DNA from: Leptospira bandrabouensis
GTDB taxonomy: Bacteria; Spirochaetota; Leptospiria; Leptospirales; Leptospiraceae
Length of the DNA: 64,000 nt
Direction: 5' to 3'
Assembly (NCBI RefSeq): GCF_004770905.1
Contig: NZ_RQHT01000014.1
Location: forward strand, 744,001 to 808,000
In this document: positions 24,342 to 32,445 of the stretch, one piece after another
Layout: every line of letters starts with the position of its first letter
Position numbering within the stretch: the first letter of the stretch is position 1
Made by a program: the position numbers and the translations under genes
The notes under the pieces: generated by a model
Seen by the model: the letters and a program-made list of their open reading frames with translations, nothing else
Told to the model about the DNA's origin: nothing
Databases searched by the model: none

Positions 24342-25238
24342 CTACACTTCCATTTCTTTTAATTTTTTAACATCTTTCGCGGGAGAGGCTCCAAAAAATC
24401 TTGAATATTCCCTATTGAATTGCGATGTACTTTCATAACCTACATCTAAGGCAGCATCAGTGACCGAATAACCACTATACGTTAAAAGTTTTCTTGCTTC
24501 CAGGAGTCGTAATTGTTTTTGAAATTGAATCGGACTTAAGCCCGTAATAGATTTGAATTGTCTGTGAAAGGTCGTGATTCCCATACAAGCACGATTTGCC
24601 AATTGGTCTATTTCAAAACTATCTGTAAAATTTTGTCTGATCCATTGAATGGCATGGTGAATGCTCGAACCTTTTTGATGAGATTGAAATAATTTCCTAA
24701 GTCGCCAACCTTCCGGTCCAATCAAAACATGGTATAAAATTTCTCTCTCGTAGACTGGTGACAAGGCCGTGATATGTTCTGGTGTTTTCATTAACCGTAA
24801 CATTCGTAACCAAACATCTAAGAAGGGAAGGGTAGCAGGACAGGCAGAAAATTCGTTCTGATTTTTTTTATCACCAACTGTATTTGGTATATCTTTTAAT
24901 AAATCCAATAAAACTTTTTGATCCAACTGGATCGCAACAGACAAATAAGGAGAACCATTGGCGGCTTGCCTTACATGCCCCGTTGCAGGCATTTCTGTGG
25001 GAATGACAAAATAGGATGGTCCTTCCAAGTGTACTACCTGTGTACCAATCGATATAGTTTTACCACCTTGGACAACAAGACCAATTAACGGTTCGTAGAC
25101 GGCTGCCAGTTGGTGTGTCGGAACTTCCCCTTGGATCATTAGCACACGCGGAAGAGCTGTTTTGGTTGGTTCCGTTGTGGCATCCTGACAAAGTTCTACA
25201 ATTTCATTTAGTATTGCCTGCACAACCCATCCTAACAC
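24342..25238 (-). CDS. AraC-family regulator with AraC_N domain
   Basis: A 298-aa regulator. The N-terminal AraC_N-type cupin has VYEPLIGLVVQGGKTISIG and PSYFVIPTEMPATGHV. The C-terminal double HTH has IDQLANRACMGITTFHRQFK and VTDAALDVGYESTSQFNREY. It starts at GTG 25238; an internal GTG (residue 6) is an alternative. It is divergent from an SDR gene, now a pseudogene, that was probably its target. Confidence 0.87.
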   Translation of the reverse strand: MLGWVVQAILNEIVELCQDATTEPTKTALPRVLMIQGEVPTHQLAAVYEPLIGLVVQGGKTISIGTQVVHLEGPSYFVIPTEMPATGHVRQAANGSPYLSVAIQLDQKVLLDLLKDIPNTVGDKKNQNEFSACPATLPFLDVWLRMLRLMKTPEHITALSPVYEREILYHVLIGPEGWRLRKLFQSHQKGSSIHHAIQWIRQNFTDSFEIDQLANRACMGITTFHRQFKSITGLSPIQFQKQLRLLEARKLLTYSGYSVTDAALDVGYESTSQFNREYSRFFGASPAKDVKKLKEMEV

Positions 25239-25491
25239 AAAAGATTCTTTTAGGCACTTCTTTCCTCAAAAAAAATGATTTTTAAAAATACTTTTTAATC
25301 AAAAAAAAAGAGACCGGTAGTTTTAGGCAACTTTATGGTATAATCGGATCTTGTTACTAAACTTCGCTTCAGTTATATTTCTTATTACAAAACTTGCAAA
25401 CAATGAATTCTTGTATCCATGAGAAGGAACTAAACCTATTCCCACATTACGAGCGTTCAATGGTTGTTTGAGTTTACAAAAGGAGTTTATT

Positions 25492-26247
25492 ATGAAAATA
25501 GCAATCATCACCGGTGGTAGCAATGGAATTGGGAAAGCAACAGCTCTTGAACTTGGTAAACGAGGAATTAGTGTGATCCTTACTTACAATTCTTATAAGG
25601 ACCGAGCGGAAGAAGTCGTCAAAGAAATTGAAAAGAACAAGGAAGTTCGAGCCATTGCTTTGAAGTTAGATCTAACTAAAAAGGAAACCTTTCCCATGTT
25701 TGTTGAGGAAGTAAAACACAAACTGAAAAACATTTGGAACCGGTCCAGTTTTGATTACCTTGTCAACAATGGTGGGATTGGTGGACCAATGGCATTTACA
25801 GATTTAACCTAAGAATACTTTGAACAAATTTTAAATACCAACTACAAAGGCCCTATCTTTTTAACACAAAAGTTAATTAGTCTCATGGAAGAGGGAGGTG
25901 CAATTGTTAACACTTCGAGTTCCTCTAGCACAAAAGCTTTTGTCGGTTATTCCATTTACGGATCTTTAAAAGCTGCCTTGTCCACTTGGACTCGTTATTT
26001 AGCAAACGAACTAGCGCCTCGCAAAATTCGTGTGAATGCAGTATCCCCTGGCCCTACACATAGTAACTTTGGCGATGGTGTGTTTGATAAATATCCAGAA
26101 TACATCAAACCATTGGCCGAACAAACTGCCTTTGGACGCATTGGACTTCCCGAAGACATTGGGAAGGTAATTGTCAATTTTCTATCTGATGACTTTGGAT
26201 GGGTCACTGCCCAAGACATTGAAGTTTCGGGAGGACATTTACTTTAA
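25492..26247 (+). pseudogene. SDR-family oxidoreductase interrupted by one stop codon
   Basis: From ATG 25492 (RBS AGGAG 7 bp ahead) the frame encodes a classical SDR: TGGSNGIGKATALELG (NAD(P)-binding), NNGGIGG, SSSSSTKAFVGYSIYGSLKAA (catalytic Y-x3-K), and a C-terminal FLSDDFGWVTAQDIEVSGGH. A TAA at 25810-25812 splits it without changing frame: FTDLT-stop-EYFEQILNTNYKGP. Relatives have Glu there, so one base change (GAA to TAA) explains it. Either recently dead or a sequencing error. Confidence 0.8.
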
Positions 26248-26423
26248 TACGATTAGAACAAAATCACAAAGATCATAAAGGGTGGATTTTCAATTTGGGT
26301 CCACTCATTTGAATTTCAGTTTTTTGGTTCTATACGCTCATTCGAAATTCGTTTTCTTTCATTGAAAATTTTATTGATGGGGGCGTTCCCAAACAAATGC
26401 AAAAAAAACATTTCTTACGAATA

Positions 26424-26511
26424 AGGGCCAGGCTCCTCCGGGGTGCGCTTACGCTCCCGTCCCCCGCCATCTAACGATGTCAGGTGACCAAGCCCTACGT
26501 ATCCTTAACGC
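26424..26511. repeat. Family B structured repeat, copy 1
   Basis: An 88-bp element in the 374-bp gap before the DHFR-like gene. Conserved left block CTCCGGGGTGCGCTTACGCT, a central palindromic stretch (CCGCCATCTAACGATGTCAGG), and right block ACCAAGCCCTACGTATCC followed by TTAACGC. About 90 percent identical by eye to copy 2 at 29265-29352; copy 3 is inverted at 31621-31710. No gene is seen in the rest of the gap. Confidence 0.75.
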
Positions 26512-26621
26512 AAAAACAATACAAATTGTATTTAAAAAATAAATCTCTTGATGAAAATATAGAATCTGTTCTCACGATAAGATAAGTTTGGTATTTCGTT
26601 GTTGGAAAAGGGGAGAATTTC

Positions 26622-27185
26622 ATGAGAAAACTAATTATGTGGAATGTGATCACATTAGATGGCTACTTCGAAGGGGAAACAAACTGGGATTTAAGTTTTC
26701 ATGGACTTGTTTGGGGAAAAGAACTCGAAGAGTTTAGTCTCACCCAACTTCGCTCAGCCGACATACTTGTGTTTGGTGCCAAAACCTACCAAGGTATGGC
26801 GGATTATTGGACGAACGCTCCCGAAAACGAAGGAGAAGTTGCCAAATTTATGAACGAACTCCCGAAACTTGCCTGCTCCACCACTCTTGGATCTGCCACC
26901 TGGAAAAATACCACCATCACCAAAGATGCAATAAGCGAAGTTTCTAAATTAAAAAAGGAAGGAAGCGGGGATATGTTTGTCTTTGGAAGTGGAATTCTTT
27001 CCGCATCACTGATGAAAGCAGGTTTATTTGATGAATATCGAATCTGTATAGCGCCTGTATTTTTAGGAAAAGGAAGGAAACTTTTTTTAGAAGGAATTCC
27101 CAACCAAGAATTGAACCTCATCGAAACAAAAAAACTTTCGACAGGTGGTGTCATTCTTAGTTATGTACCAAAGAATCAAACATAA
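26622..27185 (+). CDS. Dihydrofolate-reductase-like (RibD C-terminal) protein
   Basis: A 187-aa member of the DHFR/RibD_C superfamily: MRKLIMWNVITLDGYFEGET at the N-terminus, ADILVFGAKTYQGMADYW and GDMFVFGSGILSASLMKAGL, ending with VILSYVPK. It lacks the folate-pocket Asp pattern of true FolA, so an NAD(P)H-dependent reductase of unknown substrate (YyaP/YwjB-like) is the safest call. RBS GGGGAG, 7 bp ahead of ATG. Followed 35 bp later by a DUF1579 gene, probably one transcript. Confidence 0.82.
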   Translation: MRKLIMWNVITLDGYFEGETNWDLSFHGLVWGKELEEFSLTQLRSADILVFGAKTYQGMADYWTNAPENEGEVAKFMNELPKLACSTTLGSATWKNTTITKDAISEVSKLKKEGSGDMFVFGSGILSASLMKAGLFDEYRICIAPVFLGKGRKLFLEGIPNQELNLIETKKLSTGGVILSYVPKNQT

Positions 27186-27220
27186 ACTCTAACTTCTATT
27201 AAAGATAAGGAAAATTAATT

Positions 27221-27721
27221 ATGACTACAAACAAATTCGAAGAATCCCTGAAAGAAGGACCTCACCACCAGTTACAAAAACTCCTTGGTCATTGGTCAGG
27301 AAAAACCAAAACTTGGTTCGAAAAAGATGTTTTGACTGACGAATCCAATGCGGAGGCAACCATCACTACTTTGTTAGATGGAAGATTCATCTCTATTGAT
27401 TATCACAGTAGTTTGGATGGGAAACCATTCGTAGGTAAAATGATCCTTGGATTTGATATCCCTTACCAAAGATACACAAGCTCTTGGATTGATAGTTTTC
27501 ATATGGGAACTCAAATTATGTTATCGAGCGGAGAATCAAAAGGTAACGGATTTTCTGTTTTAGGTTCTTATGGCAATCCTGAATACGGAGAAGCCCTTTG
27601 GGGTTGGAGGACCGAAATTCAGTTTATCAGTGAAAAAGAATTTTCATTAACTGCCTTCAATATTTCGCCAGATGGAGAAGAAGCAAAAGCCACAGAGACA
27701 TTTTATAAGAAAGTGGGATAA
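27221..27721 (+). CDS. DUF1579 family protein
   Basis: A 166-aa soluble beta-rich protein. The pattern HHQLQKLLGHWSGKTKTWFE, then LLDGRFISIDYHSSLDGKPF and MILGFDIPYQRYTSSWIDSF matches DUF1579, a lipocalin-like fold whose role is unknown. In many genomes it neighbours RibD_C-like reductases and AraC regulators, as here. The RBS (AAGGAA) precedes ATG 27221. Confidence 0.78.
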   Translation: MTTNKFEESLKEGPHHQLQKLLGHWSGKTKTWFEKDVLTDESNAEATITTLLDGRFISIDYHSSLDGKPFVGKMILGFDIPYQRYTSSWIDSFHMGTQIMLSSGESKGNGFSVLGSYGNPEYGEALWGWRTEIQFISEKEFSLTAFNISPDGEEAKATETFYKKVG

Positions 27722-27835
27722 CAGGAAACTAATGAATTAATTTCTAAAAAGGTAAATGATCCGTAATTGATTTCAAAAACAGATCTATTTTTTAATGATT
27801 TACAAACTTAAATCAGTACCAAAAATAATTTGTAC

Positions 27836-29194
27836 ATGTTAAGTGAAGATTTAAATAGAATCAAAAGACTGAAAGCAGAGTTAGATGCCATTCGTCCCAT
27901 TCCTGAGGAAACAATGGCAAAGGTCATGCAAAAGTTTCGACTCGATTGGAACTACCATTCCAATTCGATGGAAGGGAACTCTCTCACTTTCGGTGAAACC
28001 AAAACCTTTTTACTACATGGAAACACCGCTTCAGGCAAACCATTAAAAGATCACCTTGAAATTAAAGGTCACAACGAGGCAATACTCGATTTAGAAGATA
28101 TGGTAAAAGGGGAGGTTCAACTCACAGAACATAAAATTCGCAGCTTCCACCAATTGATTTTAGGTGAACCATACGCTACAAAGGCACTTACGAAAGATGG
28201 AATGGAAACAACGAAACAGATAGTTCCAGGTAAATACAAATCGCAACCCAATCATGTTTTAACTTCTACAGGTGAAACATTTTATTTTACCGAACCTAAC
28301 CTTGTTCCACTGGAGATGGAACAACTTCTCAAGTGGTTTGAAGAAAATCAGACAAAAAACGAACTCCCTACCTTAATATTAGCTGCGACCTTTCATTACA
28401 AATTCATCCGGATCCATCCCTTCGATGATGGAAATGGAAGGATGGCACGAATCCTCATGAATCTAATTCTGATGATGAACGGTTATCCACCTGTGGTCAT
28501 TAAAACAGAGGAAAAAGAAAACTACTTTCGAGCACTTAGACAAGCAGATGGTGGTGAATTAAATCCATTTATTGAATACATAGGCCAACAATTAATTCAC
28601 TCTTTAGAATTGACATTAAAGGGTGCAAATGGTGAATCCATTGACGAAGATGATGATATCGACAAACGGTTAAAACTGTTACTTGGGCAGATAGAGGAAA
28701 ACAAAAAAAATGTAGTACGTGTCAAACGAGACCCGAGCCATGTTTTCGAAACAGTTGCTCAATCCATTGTACCATTGATCGAAGAAGTAATTTCAAACTT
28801 ACCTAAAATGAATTCCTTTTTTTTAAATATCTCTAACGAGATTACAATACCTTTAGAACCATCCGCAAGAAAAACATTTAAAAACTTAAGTCAACTAAAG
28901 GAATCATACCAAACTTATGCAAGAAACCTAGACGACTCATTTCCTAAGTCGATTACAGTTTCAATCAGCCTAAATGGATACAAACATTCTGCCGAAAAAG
29001 CTGACTTTAATATCCAAACTAATTTATATATTCTTTTTAATGAATACACTTATACAGTGAATTCATCTTATCCTCAAATAATTAAAATTACTTTGCCATA
29101 CAGTGAACAAATCTCGATAGAACAAATCAAAACTTTTTCAAAGAATTTACTAGGCCAATGGGTTACGATGCTTGAGGCAATCAGTAAGTCTTAA
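27836..29194 (+). CDS. Fic-domain AMPylase with N-terminal inhibitory helix
   Basis: Transfers AMP (or another nucleotide part) to target-protein hydroxyls. The active motif HPFDDGNGR is at about residues 194-202. An auto-inhibitory helix motif SNSMEGN (about 42-48, the (S/T)xxxE(G/N) rule) lies near the N-terminus, which makes this a self-inhibited class II Fic. I prefer ATG 27836 over TTG 27830. At about 452 aa it is longer than most (350-380): the last ~170 residues after 280 show no known domain. No antitoxin gene is adjacent. Confidence 0.88.
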   Translation: MLSEDLNRIKRLKAELDAIRPIPEETMAKVMQKFRLDWNYHSNSMEGNSLTFGETKTFLLHGNTASGKPLKDHLEIKGHNEAILDLEDMVKGEVQLTEHKIRSFHQLILGEPYATKALTKDGMETTKQIVPGKYKSQPNHVLTSTGETFYFTEPNLVPLEMEQLLKWFEENQTKNELPTLILAATFHYKFIRIHPFDDGNGRMARILMNLILMMNGYPPVVIKTEEKENYFRALRQADGGELNPFIEYIGQQLIHSLELTLKGANGESIDEDDDIDKRLKLLLGQIEENKKNVVRVKRDPSHVFETVAQSIVPLIEEVISNLPKMNSFFLNISNEITIPLEPSARKTFKNLSQLKESYQTYARNLDDSFPKSITVSISLNGYKHSAEKADFNIQTNLYILFNEYTYTVNSSYPQIIKITLPYSEQISIEQIKTFSKNLLGQWVTMLEAISKS

Positions 29195-29264
29195 ATCCAA
29201 TAACCGTTTTTCTTTTGCTTTGGGCGATCCCAATCCCTCCGAAGACTCACCATTCTTCCTGCAA

Positions 29265-29352
29265 TGGGTCAGGCTCCTCCGGGGAGCGCTAACGCTCCCG
29301 TCACCTGCCATCTAACGATGACAGGTGACCAAGCCCTACGTAACCTTATCGC
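29265..29352. repeat. Family B structured repeat, copy 2
   Basis: Same orientation as copy 1, placed between convergent fic and the scramblase-like gene. It has two hairpins: GGGAGCG-CTAA-CGCTCCC in the left block and CACCTG-CCATC-TAAC-GATGA-CAGGTG in the centre, then ACCAAGCCCTACGTAACC. Compared with copy 1, several changes keep the stems paired, which hints at selection for structure. Confidence 0.75.
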
Positions 29353-29383
29353 GGAGATAAAAACTTAAATTACCAATCCAAAA

Positions 29384-29962
29384 CTATTCTTGTCTACCTT
29401 CAATGATTTGTAACAAAATCACAATTGCAATGCCCATTCTTCGATCTAGAATTTTTGCTGTATCAGCTGAAAAATCTATATTGAATTGAGGAACAAAAGG
29501 ATTAAAAGTTTGTTTTAAAACTCCCACCTGATTCTTGTTTACAGTAATGAAAAAGGTTTGTGGAATTAAATTAGTTAAAAACCTACGAAGCATTGCTTTC
29601 AACATACTATCTTCATCAATAGAACCTATCACTTGGTCCTTTGCATCTAAAATTTCCCAAGAATCTTTTAGTATTGATTTGAATCCTTTTCGGCGCAGTG
29701 ACCCAATCGACTCATTTGAGGAAACATCCACAACATCGTAGATTGCAGAAAAATCGATCATACTACGTGCTTTTATTTTTAAAAGTTCTTTAGATTTTGT
29801 TTCATCTGCATAAACTGTAATGTCTTCTTTTAGTTTAAAAGCTTTTTGTTTCACAAAAAAGAGAAGGTTCGTTTTGTTTTCATCAAAAATGCGAATTTCG
29901 CCGCCAAAGATTTTTAAAAAACTTTTTTTTGCAAAATATTTGTTAAATGTGTACTGTTGCAT
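29384..29962 (-). CDS. LURP-one/phospholipid-scramblase-like protein
   Basis: A 192-aa protein with the Tubby-like LURP-one/scramblase fold. The N-terminal MQQYTFNKYFAKKSFLKIFG precedes EIRIFDENKTNLLFFVKQKA, ARSMIDFSAIYDVVD, then SIGSLRRKGFKSILKDSWEI and IDRRMGIAIVILLQII-like C-terminal hydrophobic helix (LDRRMGIAIVILLQIIE). I chose ATG 29962, with GAGG 3 bp ahead, over TTG 29980. It is probably a membrane- or lipid-associated domain; true scrambling activity in bacteria is unproven. It lies just downstream of the nuclease-ParA gene. Confidence 0.7.
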   Translation of the reverse strand: MQQYTFNKYFAKKSFLKIFGGEIRIFDENKTNLLFFVKQKAFKLKEDITVYADETKSKELLKIKARSMIDFSAIYDVVDVSSNESIGSLRRKGFKSILKDSWEILDAKDQVIGSIDEDSMLKAMLRRFLTNLIPQTFFITVNKNQVGVLKQTFNPFVPQFNIDFSADTAKILDRRMGIAIVILLQIIEGRQE

Positions 29963-30053
29963 AAGCCTCGATTGTATCAAAATCTTAGTAAACTCAAGTC
30001 AAAAAAAGTTTAAATCACGCACTTTCAAGCTAAGCCATTAAACCTTTATGGTT

Positions 30054-31370
30054 TTAAATACCGAAAATTTGACCTAAAACTTCTTCATATTCTCTAAATA
30101 CTTTTGATTGTTTATTCTTTAATGTATATGGTGCAGGTCCAGTTTCATCAATATGCAAAAATAATGATGTTGAAATTTCATGATGGTGTTTAATTTCAAT
30201 AGCTTCATCAAATAGTTTTGCATACCATTTGTCTTTTGTTAGTTTTCGTATTTCATCCCGTCTTACATTATCAAAATGTTTTTTGCTCGTTGGATCGGTA
30301 TATGCATTATTAAAAAGGATAGGCAAGACTTCTGGTCCATTTCCTTTTCTTTCTGACCAAACTTCTGGAATGAATTTTTCTAATACTTGGACGGCATTAT
30401 GAATGGCTTGTGCTGCTTGGTAATTTACGGGAATTAAAACAGAGTCGGAAACAGAAACTCCAATTTTACTAAAAAAACTCCAGTTGGTTGGACAATCGAT
30501 GAGTATATAATCAAAATTTCCTTTTTCACCAAAGGCATCGAGAAGTTTACGAAATTTTTTCACCATTGTCTGTGTGATTGCTTTAGTAGCGTGTGCAGCA
30601 CTATCAAAACGTTCGTCTCCTCTGATGATATGCAGATTTTTCCTGATTCGAATGGTATTGATACTTCCCTTAATTTCTTTCCCTAACAAAATATCAAAAA
30701 CACTTGTAGGTGTTTCTGTTTTTTTAACTTCAAGTTTAAAGGAATCGGTTAGGTCTCGTTGTTGTGGGTCTAAATCAATGAGTAAAACATTTTTTCCTTT
30801 TTCAGAAAGTACACCTGCAAAGTTACCGGTTGTGACTGTTTTACCCACTCCTCCCTTATTGTTATAAATTGCAACGATAAGAGCTTTCTTCTTATCTTCA
30901 TAAAGAGAAGGTTTTTTTAAAAGTTTTTTGAGAAGAGTTATGGTTTTGTCTGTTCCCTCTTCTAAATTTAAAATCTCAGTCAGTGGGAAAATTACTTTAT
31001 TTTTACGTTGAAAGACTTGGGCATTTTTACCATTGATCAGTAAACCAAACTGTACTTTTTGCAAATCATCGGTGTTCATATAATCAAATAACTGAAACTT
31101 TGCTTCTATGTATGTTTTGGCAGAAGGATCAGATAAATTGACAACATTGGATTTTACTTCAATGGCTAAATATGGATTTTGATTTACAAAACAAACAAAA
31201 TCTGCTTCTCCTGATTTTTTTAAAGTTACTTTGTCTTTAAAATCTTCTCTTTGATAACCTAAATGTTTGATTAAAGGGAGAACCAGTCTTGTTTCTACTT
31301 CCGATTCACGCCCGTTTTGTTTTAAAAAACGAATAATGGATGGAAACTCACTTTCTTTTTTTGCCGCCAT
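30054..31370 (-). CDS. PD-(D/E)XK-type nuclease domain fused to a ParA ATPase
   Basis: A 438-aa fusion. Residues 1-150 resemble the N-terminal domain of type I restriction HsdR (HSDR_N): ESEVETRLVLPLI, then D57 in GEADFVCF, then the ExK pair E71-V-K73 in YLAIEVKS. Residues 160-438 are a ParA/MinD ATPase: deviant Walker A NNKGGVGKT (170-178), LIDLDPQQ (about 198-204) and Walker B DYILIDCPT. No ParB gene or parS-like repeat is seen. Orphan and chromosomal; flanked by structured repeats. A defence or anti-plasmid role is possible but is inference. Confidence 0.8.
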   Translation of the reverse strand: MAAKKESEFPSIIRFLKQNGRESEVETRLVLPLIKHLGYQREDFKDKVTLKKSGEADFVCFVNQNPYLAIEVKSNVVNLSDPSAKTYIEAKFQLFDYMNTDDLQKVQFGLLINGKNAQVFQRKNKVIFPLTEILNLEEGTDKTITLLKKLLKKPSLYEDKKKALIVAIYNNKGGVGKTVTTGNFAGVLSEKGKNVLLIDLDPQQRDLTDSFKLEVKKTETPTSVFDILLGKEIKGSINTIRIRKNLHIIRGDERFDSAAHATKAITQTMVKKFRKLLDAFGEKGNFDYILIDCPTNWSFFSKIGVSVSDSVLIPVNYQAAQAIHNAVQVLEKFIPEVWSERKGNGPEVLPILFNNAYTDPTSKKHFDNVRRDEIRKLTKDKWYAKLFDEAIEIKHHHEISTSLFLHIDETGPAPYTLKNKQSKVFREYEEVLGQIFGI

Positions 31371-31620
31371 AGTATCTCCATTAACTTATATATCTTTCAG
31401 CTAAAAAAATAATTACATTCTTTAGTAGAACTGAATTTACTGATCTTCTTTCATATCGGAACCTGCCATTCCATAAAAACAAGAAATTTACTTCCACTTA
31501 CTGCAGTTAAAGGTTATATTTTGTAACGAAAAATTTTCGCGTTATGCCAAATTAAAACAATAGAATTCGTTTTCTTAAAAAGTTTCCCTAGATAAATTCG
31601 ACCGTCCTCCAACCCTTTCC

Positions 31621-31710
31621 TGTGCCAGGGATGCGAAGGGCTTGGTCTTAGTTCGGACCATTGGGGTCGAACTAAGACGGGAGCGTCAGCGCACCCCGGA
31701 GAAGCCCGGT
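31621..31710. repeat. Family B structured repeat, copy 3 (inverted, different hairpin)
   Basis: Reverse complement reads CTCCGGGGTGCGCTGACGCT, CCCGTC, a new hairpin (CTTAGTTCG paired with CGAACTAAG around ACC/GGT), and ACCAAGCCCTTCGCATCC. The flanking blocks match copies 1 and 2, but the central hairpin sequence is wholly different though still a perfect stem. It lies in the 436-bp gap between divergent parA and tetR genes; no gene is seen in the rest. Confidence 0.7.
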
Positions 31711-31787
31711 TGTGAATCGTACCCATCTGATTAAAAAAACCAAATTAAGGCACCCAAAACCTAAAAAGTACTTTACTAAATTCAACG

Positions 31788-31797
31788 AACGATCGTA
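31788..31797 (+). promoter_or_regulatory. AACGATCGTA, candidate TetR operator site 1
   Basis: The palindromic core ACGATCGT lies 9 bp before the tetR start codon. The extended 14-mer ACGAACGATCGTAC recurs in inverted form at 32460-32473, over the first codons of the alpha/beta hydrolase gene (site 2). Two mirrored sites that flank the regulator gene suggest autoregulation. Confidence 0.4.
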
Positions 31798-31806
31798 CTT
31801 TTATTT

Positions 31807-32403
31807 ATGGGCAAGGGAGAAAACACAAAATCAATGATTTTGGACAAAGCGGTCCAAATGGCAAGCATCCAAGGATTGGAAGGGCTTACCATCGGATCCC
31901 TTGCCGAAGAATTGGGAATGTCCAAAAGTGGACTCTTTGGAAAGTTTGCTTCCAAAGAAAATCTCCAAATCGAAGTCCTTAGGGTTGGAAGCGAACTGTT
32001 CCGACGGAATGTGGTTTATCCTGCTCTCAAAACCAAACCAGGATTGGCAAGACTCAAAACAGCTTTTCAGATGTGGTTGTCTTGGGCAAATACGGATAGC
32101 CTACCCGGAGGATGTTTGTTTTTGTCATCTAGTTCCGAATTTGACGACAGGCCCGGTGCAGTCAGAGATCATTTGAAAAAAACACAACTCAGTTGGCAAA
32201 AGACATTAAAACAATTTGTGCAAGATGCAAAAGATACCGTAGAGTTAGATGCCAATACAAATGTAGATAAGATGGTCCAAGAAATTTGGGGACTGATCTT
32301 AGGATTTCATTTTTATAACAGACTTTTGGAAGACAAAAACTCTGAAAAGAGAACCAAACAAAGTTTTAACGAATTAATCAAACGACACCAATACAATATT
32401 TGA
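31807..32403 (+). CDS. TetR/AcrR-family transcriptional regulator
   Basis: A 198-aa repressor. The N-terminal HTH has ILDKAVQMASIQGLEGLTIG and LAEELGMSKSGLFGKFASKE. The C-terminal ligand domain includes LPGGCLFLSSSSEFDDRPGA, a motif of the YcdC-like/TetR_C subgroup that often sits next to alpha/beta hydrolases. A hydrolase gene follows 42 bp later in the same direction. Candidate operators: 31788-31797 and 32460-32469. RBS GGGAG-like is absent; ATG 31807 is the first start. Confidence 0.87.
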   Translation: MGKGENTKSMILDKAVQMASIQGLEGLTIGSLAEELGMSKSGLFGKFASKENLQIEVLRVGSELFRRNVVYPALKTKPGLARLKTAFQMWLSWANTDSLPGGCLFLSSSSEFDDRPGAVRDHLKKTQLSWQKTLKQFVQDAKDTVELDANTNVDKMVQEIWGLILGFHFYNRLLEDKNSEKRTKQSFNELIKRHQYNI

Positions 32404-32445
32404 AAAGAAATTGAGAAAGGATTTTTATAAAAGAGGTTTAAAATT

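Noticed and set aside
26424..31710. Integron attC sites around gene cassettes
   Set aside because: Flanks with a variable hairpin core look attC-like, but the consensus RYYYAAC/GTTRRRY ends are missing, copies are not all in one orientation, they enclose several genes, and no integron integrase is seen.
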